A DNA stretch of 13,602 nucleotides from NCBI GenBank assembly GCA_028565635.1, contig JAOXYB010017884.1, positions 1 through 13,602 on the forward strand, written 5' to 3'. The translations under genes were made by a program, and so were the position numbers. Origin of the DNA: Phoronis ovalis. Taxonomy: Eukaryota > Phoronida > Phoronidae. Under the pieces are notes generated by a model. That model was not told the origin of the DNA, ran no database searches, and saw only the letters and a program-made list of their open reading frames with translations. The number at the start of each line of letters is the position of its first letter. Position 1 is the stretch's first letter. Positions 11,001-13,602 of this stretch are shown here, in pieces.

Positions 11001-13311
11001 CTTCAAAAACTTAGAAGGTACAATAGGTAAGTTCTTCCTCAAAATATTGTACTACCCTTAACTGAGGACAATTTGATCTTATAGGCTCCAAACATGTCCA
11101 AACAGAAATTGTATACGTAGTACAAAAAGGCGTAGAGAAACACTGAGTTTACAACTCATTCATTACCAAATGTTGAGGAAAGTACCTCCGTGGAACTTAA
11201 AAAAAAATCCTGAAAATTGACCATACAAGTATCTAAATTTGAAAATTTTGCATACGCATCACATTATACCTCTGTATTTATTTGCATTTCGTTATCCCCA
11301 ATAATCTACATACAGAAGAATTACATCTTCAGCTAAATTTAACTTGCGACTAGCAGTTATGTAAACAAGAAATGATGCTAAATTTTGACAAAATATGCTT
11401 TTTCACTTGTTCATAAGGCATCATTCAAAAATTACATCAAATATGCATTACAATGCATCCGGTTTTTACTTATCACTCATGTGTCCCAAATATTACATAC
11501 TTAATAGATAGCAACAACAAAATTTAACTTAGTTAAAAAAAAAAATGTATGTTTTTAAATAAGAAGGTTGATGAGATATGCTTTTACACATGTCTTAGAT
11601 CATCATTCAGAAATTATATTTTTGCTCAGAATTAGTCTGCCCTGTTTGTAGGGCTCCCCAGAACAGCCCAATATCAAAGATGGAGGTGTCCCAGGAAGAT
11701 GAACCAGAGTTGTCCAAGCTCGACGTGGTCTTGTCATTCACTTTAGAGGTAAACTTTCAATGTGTACTTTTATTAGTAGATGTCTGGCTGTACCCTGTAT
11801 GTGACACCATATACATTCGCTGTTCTTTAATGAATGTTAGATAACAATATGTATAATATTTAGCTTATTTTAATGACGCAAGTGCACATTCTTTTCCTGG
11901 TGAGATCGTTTAAAATGATTTACAAATTACAATTTTCTTGCTGGAGGCAATTCAGAGGATACAAAAACCATTCAATTGTGCCATCTTGGTTGGTATTCTC
12001 ACTTGTCTGATATCACCTCTGGAATACAGAAATATGGTGATAAAAAGTCTGTTTGTTCTTATCTCAGCTTGTTATGATATTTGTTACTAGGTAGTTGTGA
12101 TGGAAGTTAAAGGGTTAAAATGTCTTGCACCAAATAAAATAGTTTATTGTACAATGGAGGTGGAGAATGGAGAAAAGTTACAAACAGATCAGGCTGAAGC
12201 TTGCAAACCTGCGTAAGTACATTTGGATACATGAATGTTATGTACAATCTGTAGCCTTATCAGTGTTGCATCATTGCATCAACAGTTTATGCCATTACAT
12301 TGCCTAATGTCACATGACTGTCAAAAAGTAGTTTAAGTCAAACGGAAAGTTTTAATTTTGTGATCATGCAGATTAAGGAAATAGCTATGAATCCGTCTGC
12401 CTTATATTTTATTACCCATCATCCTGACGGAGAATGAAAGGCTAGGAGGCACCTTGGGCCCTTGCCTCATTTCTTGGGTTATGTATACCTATATCAGATA
12501 TTTTGTCATTTATTTGATAGAAATTTCACAGGTTCAGAACATTCTAGTTCTTATCAATCATGCATTGTTTGTTTATTTCAGATGGGACACACAGGGTGAT
12601 TTCACCACGATGCACCCATTACCTGTGGTAAAGGTGAAGCTGTATACAGAAAGCTCGGGAATGTTAAGCTTAGAAGACAAGGAACTGGGAAAGGTAAGGC
12701 GTTAACTGGAAATTCACTTGTATTGCATGGTGATGATCTGAGTTTCTGTTAGCATGTTTCTAAATAATAATTAAATATTATATAATGCCAGACAGTTTCT
12801 AAACTGCATCGTTTTAAAAATTGGAGATAGAGCTTAATTATTACTTTTCATGATAATTTTTAAGATAAGCAGCTATTTCTTATTATCTAGATGCAGGTTA
12901 AATTTTGAAAAGGTAATAAACCTATGTACTGAAGACAGGAAGTTATAATAAAAGGAATTGTAAGAAAAATGACACAGTTGAAACTGAGACATAAAACTGT
13001 TATAGAATTAATTTCTGTAAGGTGAAGCAAATAGTTTTCATGGATTACATGGCTAATGTAACTTTAAAAACTTTCAACAGTAATTAAAAGAGTTTTTCAT
13101 TTTTTAGATGATTATTAGGCCTACATCAACAAGTTGTAAACTACCGGAATGGTATAAATTGATTACAACAAAGAATTTTCCTGATGACTTAAAAATAAAA
13201 GTAGCTGTTCGTATGGATAAGCCACAAAATATGAAATACTGTGGTTATCTCTATGCTCAAGGCATGAAAGTCTGGAAAAAATGGAAGAAAAGATATTTTG
13301 TTCTTGTGCAG
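1316..13311 (+). CDS. CADPS: CAPS/CADPS calcium-dependent secretion activator, 5' part, seven spliced exons (partial at 3' end)
   Basis: This entry is the spliced model: 1316-2098, 6758-6838, 10863-11026, 11652-11748, 12091-12212, 12582-12693 and 13108-13311. The sum is 1563 nt, exactly 521 codons with no internal stop, and each junction has GT at the donor and AG at the acceptor with matching phase. Family knowledge: CAPS proteins prime dense-core vesicles for Ca2+-triggered exocytosis, binding PI(4,5)P2 and SNAREs. Visible order: acidic/Ser-rich N terminus (1-67), charged helix (about 65-86), conserved CAPS N-terminal region (about 87-330), variable linker (about 335-365), C2 domain (about 366-487), and start of the PH domain (about 495-521). 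Family members are about 1300 residues, so some 40% is present. Identification rests on many near-identical blocks recalled from vertebrate CAPS, such as [35 protein letters not shown] and RMDKPQNMK. Whether it matches CADPS or CADPS2 is not meaningful if, as I expect, the source is an invertebrate with one copy. Confidence 0.95.
2533..2540 (+). repeat. Left target-site duplication GTCTAGTT
   Basis: Identical to positions 2947-2954 and directly abutting the left inverted terminus of the MITE. Confidence 0.85.
2541..2946. mobile_element. Non-autonomous DNA transposon (MITE), 406 bp, with 8-bp target-site duplication
   Basis: The left end reads CCCGGGGGGTATTCAGGTT. The right end, on the opposite strand, reads CCCAGGGGGGTACTCAAGGT, so the termini are inverted repeats differing by one indel and a few substitutions. 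Similarity continues inward as a T-run and GGGGTGTGCAGCCG (left) against GGGGATATGCCGCGG (right), for about 48 bp in all. The element is flanked by a perfect direct repeat GTCTAGTT at 2533-2540 and 2947-2954, the signature of transposition. No transposase frame fits in the element. An 8-bp duplication suits the hAT, P or Merlin types, but the CCC-starting ends are not diagnostic, so I do not assign a superfamily. Most of the interior is a ~30-bp tandem array. Confidence 0.85.
2595..2900 (+). repeat. Degenerate ~30-bp tandem array inside the MITE
   Basis: The core AATTTTGGATTGCTACC recurs with starts of the TTGGATTG block near 2602, 2631, 2661, 2693, 2737, 2767, 2798, 2827, 2857 and 2889. The spacing is about 29-32 bp with one larger step in the middle, so there are about ten copies. 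The outer copies are the best preserved and the middle ones (about 2693-2760) the most decayed. Between the cores lie A/T-rich spacers. The array fills nearly the whole interior between the inverted ends. Confidence 0.8.
2947..2954 (+). repeat. Right target-site duplication GTCTAGTT
   Basis: Identical to positions 2533-2540. The leading G could instead belong to the element, which would make the duplication 7 bp. Confidence 0.85.
3510..3781. repeat. Fold-back inverted repeat, two ~120-bp arms around a 28-bp spacer
   Basis: The left arm (3510-3631) and right arm (3660-3781) are reverse complements at roughly 70-75% identity by eye. Strongest blocks: ACGCACATAATTTACCACT (3591-3609) against AGTGGTAAATTATGTGCAT (3683-3701), CTCTCAGAGTT against AACTCAGAGAG, and TTGATGGGCGCAAATTTG against the opposite strand of the right-arm block AATTTGTGCCCATCAA. 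The surrounding block (about 3285-3830) is CpG-richer than the rest of the intron. This fits a snap-back type element or an inverted duplication that arrived later than the flanking intron. The minus-strand frame across it (3423-3704) has no recognisable family. Confidence 0.75.
6260..6273. promoter_or_regulatory. Canonical RFX X-box GTTGCCATAGCAAC in intron 1
   Basis: The two half-sites GTTGCC and AGCAAC are separated by AT, giving the near-palindromic X-box bound by RFX transcription factors. It lies about 485 bp upstream of exon 2 in otherwise AT-rich, CpG-poor intron. The motif match is exact to the consensus GTxxCC-N2-GGxAAC-like form apart from the usual allowed A/G in the second half. 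RFX factors act in ciliated sensory neurons and endocrine cells. An enhancer role here is inferred. Confidence 0.45.
6758..6838 (+). CDS. CADPS: CAPS exon 2 (residues 262-288)
   Basis: This is a small 27-codon exon. The acceptor is a pyrimidine-rich tract ending TTTTTACAG and the donor is AGG/GTAGGT, so it is symmetric (phase 0 at both ends) and could be skipped without shifting the frame. It encodes [18 protein letters not shown] followed by FQVVEQVSR. The first block matches the vertebrate CAPS block recalled as LDNPDEQAAQIRRELDGR almost residue for residue. It directly continues the YNACQ end of exon 1 as in known CAPS proteins. A long frame reads through the exon from 6731 only because the flanking intron happens to be open. 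Confidence 0.93.
6839..7316. other. CpG-rich patch at the start of intron 2, possible inserted or formerly coding sequence
   Basis: I count 16 CpG in these 478 bases, about three to four times the density of ordinary intron in this window. Two fairly long frames cover it: a minus-strand one (up to 7071, running down into exon 2) and a plus-strand one (7065-7310). Neither shows a family I recognise. The minus-strand reading contains segments such as [17 protein letters not shown] that look protein-like but could be chance. The patch may be a young insertion, a hypomethylated regulatory element or a decayed gene fragment. Confidence 0.35.
9272..9348 (+). ncRNA. Candidate microRNA precursor-like hairpin in intron 2
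   Basis: The 5' arm begins GATCTGC and the 3' arm ends GCAGATC. Inward, AGTT pairs with AACT, TCATAAGCA pairs with TGCTTATGA without a gap, and GGA pairs with TCC. A last ATC/GAT pairing closes an 11-nt loop (ATAGTTAATAA). That is about 26 base pairs in 77 nt, interrupted by one asymmetric internal loop, one 2x2 mismatch and small bulges, which is the size and shape of an animal pre-miRNA. It lies on the sense strand of the host gene, as many intronic miRNAs do. I do not recognise either arm as a known conserved miRNA, so this may be lineage-specific, or simply a decayed inverted repeat. Confidence 0.35.
10863..11026 (+). CDS. CADPS: CAPS exon 3 (residues 289-342 plus two bases)
   Basis: The acceptor is TTTTAACCAG at 10853-10862. 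The donor is AATAG/GTAAGT, leaving AG for a split Arg codon (phase 2). The exon encodes [20 protein letters not shown], then [19 protein letters not shown], then a Lys/Ser-rich tail ending KLRRYN. It matches the vertebrate CAPS block that reads MYIEELKSSVNLLMANLE and PVSKG. The tail after PVSKG is the start of the linker that varies between CAPS proteins and isoforms. The genomic frame would hit a stop four bases after the donor, which supports splicing here. Confidence 0.92.
11027..11651 (+). other. Intron 3 (625 bp, phase 2)
   Basis: The donor is GTAAGT and the acceptor is CTGTTTGTAG. The sequence is AT-rich. Two spaced, loosely similar stretches around 11345-11430 and 11540-11620 share GATGxTAAATT/GAGATATGCTTTT and CATCATTCAxAAATTA motifs, hinting at an old internal duplication. 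I see no gene in it. Confidence 0.85.
11652..11748 (+). CDS. CADPS: CAPS exon 4: variable linker and first C2 strand (residues 343-375)
   Basis: This exon is too short to stand out as an open frame and was found by homology. The acceptor is CTGTTTGTAG at 11642-11651. The first G completes the Arg codon split from exon 3, and the donor is TTAGAG/GTAAAC (phase 0). It encodes [20 protein letters not shown] followed by [12 protein letters not shown]. The last twelve residues match vertebrate CAPS (LSKSDVVLSFSLE) and begin the C2 domain. The preceding stretch is a Ser/Glu-rich linker equivalent to the region around NASIIDMGEESENQ. Another AG nine bases downstream would break the frame, so the chosen acceptor is supported by phase as well as by similarity. 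Confidence 0.9.
11749..12090 (+). other. Intron 4 (342 bp, phase 0)
   Basis: The donor is GTAAAC and the acceptor is TTGTTACTAG. It is AT-rich and I see no gene, repeat or structured RNA in it. Confidence 0.85.
12091..12212 (+). CDS. CADPS: CAPS exon 5: core of the C2 domain (residues 376-415 plus two bases)
   Basis: The acceptor is TTGTTACTAG and the donor is CCTGC/GTAAGT, which splits an Ala codon (phase 2). The exon encodes [20 protein letters not shown], then [20 protein letters not shown]. Similarity to the vertebrate CAPS C2 block ([33 protein letters not shown]) is very high. Loop 1 reads [10 protein letters not shown] (385-394) and has no Asp. A classical Ca2+-binding C2 domain carries a D-x-x-G-x-S-D-P-Y type sequence at this position. 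This agrees with the view that the CAPS C2 is not a canonical calcium sensor and instead mediates protein contacts. The exon was missed by simple frame calling because of its length. Confidence 0.92.
12213..12581 (+). other. Intron 5 (369 bp, phase 2)
   Basis: The donor is GTAAGT and the acceptor is TTTATTTCAG. Its 3' part happens to be open in frame with exon 6 from 12454. I see nothing else in it. Confidence 0.85.
12582..12693 (+). CDS. CADPS: CAPS exon 6: second half of the C2 domain (residues 416-453)
   Basis: The acceptor is TTTATTTCAG. The first base completes the split Ala codon from exon 5, and the donor is GGAAAG/GTAAGG (phase 0). It encodes [20 protein letters not shown] and then [17 protein letters not shown]. 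The match to vertebrate CAPS ([30 protein letters not shown]) is clear. Asp418 replaces the Gly after the Trp in the vertebrate protein. LEDKELG (446-452) is the conserved turn before the last C2 strands. A longer open frame starting at 12454 crosses the acceptor by chance and is not the coding start. Confidence 0.92.
12694..13107 (+). other. Intron 6 (414 bp, phase 0)
   Basis: The donor is GTAAGG and the acceptor is CATTTTTTAG. It is AT-rich and I see no gene or structured element in it. Confidence 0.85.
13108..13311 (+). CDS. CADPS: CAPS exon 7: end of C2 and start of the PH domain (residues 454-521)
   Basis: The acceptor is CATTTTTTAG and the donor is GTGCAG/GTAAAA (phase 0). The exon happens to begin with an ATG codon, but this is an internal Met where vertebrate CAPS has Val (VILHPT). 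It encodes [40 protein letters not shown], and [20 protein letters not shown] followed by RYFVLVQ. GYLYAQG through RYFVLVQ (499-521) is the first pair of strands of the PH domain. The basic run K510, K511, K513, K514 and R515 lies where the CAPS PH domain contacts acidic phospholipids such as PI(4,5)P2. The remaining PH strands should follow in an exon beyond the window. Confidence 0.93.
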
Positions 13312-13602
13312 GTAAAACTAGTGAGCAGACGTATAAATCATTGTTGTGTGTCACTTCATGGTATTCAAACTTACAACTATATTTCAATCTTAAATGAAAA
13401 TTGGAAATAAGTAGGATGTCAGTATTGATTTTCCTAGTAAATGACATTATGCTATTTCTTGATAAGTTTTCTCAATATTAGTTTTGAAAGTTTAAGTGTC
13501 GAGGTAGACAACCTGAAAATAAAATATCTTATTAATATCAGAATCAATTTCAGAGTCTCCTACTGTGATACACAGGTCAATATGACTTACATAGAACTCA
13601 AA
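13312..13602 (+). other. Start of intron 7 (continues past the window)
   Basis: The donor is CAG/GTAAAA. The frame stays open for about 32 codons to TAA at 13408-13410, but those residues do not resemble the next PH-domain strands of CAPS (expected to begin near VSQYTF), so splicing at 13311 is preferred. The next exon is not in the window. Confidence 0.8.

Noticed and set aside
13108-13110. ATG at the start of exon 7 as a possible translation start
   Set aside because: It is directly preceded by a good splice acceptor and continues the C2 domain in phase, so it is an internal Met codon.
1-13602. tRNA, rRNA, CRISPR arrays or bacterial operon signals
   Set aside because: No cloverleaf, rRNA-like block, regularly spaced repeat-spacer array or prokaryotic gene spacing is visible. 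The only periodic array is the MITE interior, whose units are degenerate and not separated by unique spacers.

Overview
The window is animal nuclear DNA. It holds the 5' part of one protein-coding gene on the + strand, split by spliceosomal introns. The encoded protein is clearly a CAPS/CADPS family member (calcium-dependent secretion activator). CAPS is a cytosolic and membrane-associated priming factor for dense-core vesicle exocytosis in neurons and endocrine cells. Seven coding exons (1316-2098, 6758-6838, 10863-11026, 11652-11748, 12091-12212, 12582-12693, 13108-13311) join with consistent GT..AG borders and phases. Together they give 1563 nt, or 521 codons without a stop. The reading runs from the initiator Met through the N-terminal region and the whole C2 domain into the first strands of the PH domain. 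The rest of the PH domain and all of the MUN/MHD and C-terminal regions lie beyond the right edge.

The source looks like an invertebrate, plausibly a marine one with CpG-methylated gene bodies. The DNA is AT-rich and introns range from 0.3 to 4.7 kb. The protein is very close to vertebrate CAPS in conserved stretches but lacks the Gly/Ala-rich N-terminal expansion that I recall for vertebrate CAPS1. I cannot name the phylum with confidence.

Layout: 1-1315 is the 5' flank and 5' UTR, with normal CpG density and a perfect CRE palindrome at 991-998. Exon 1 is one large 261-codon exon. Intron 1 (4.66 kb) contains a 406-bp MITE with an 8-bp target-site duplication and an internal ~30-bp periodic array, a 272-bp fold-back inverted repeat, and a perfect RFX X-box. 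Intron 2 (4.0 kb) starts with a CpG-rich patch and contains a 77-nt hairpin resembling a microRNA precursor. Introns 3-7 are short and nearly featureless.

The points most worth a second look are the miRNA-like hairpin, the MITE with its internal satellite, the fold-back element, the X-box, and the CpG landscape: about 40 CpG in the first 1020 bases against about 9 in an intron stretch of the same length, with two local islands. I saw no novel multi-gene system. The known content is one neuronal secretion gene and its intronic passengers.
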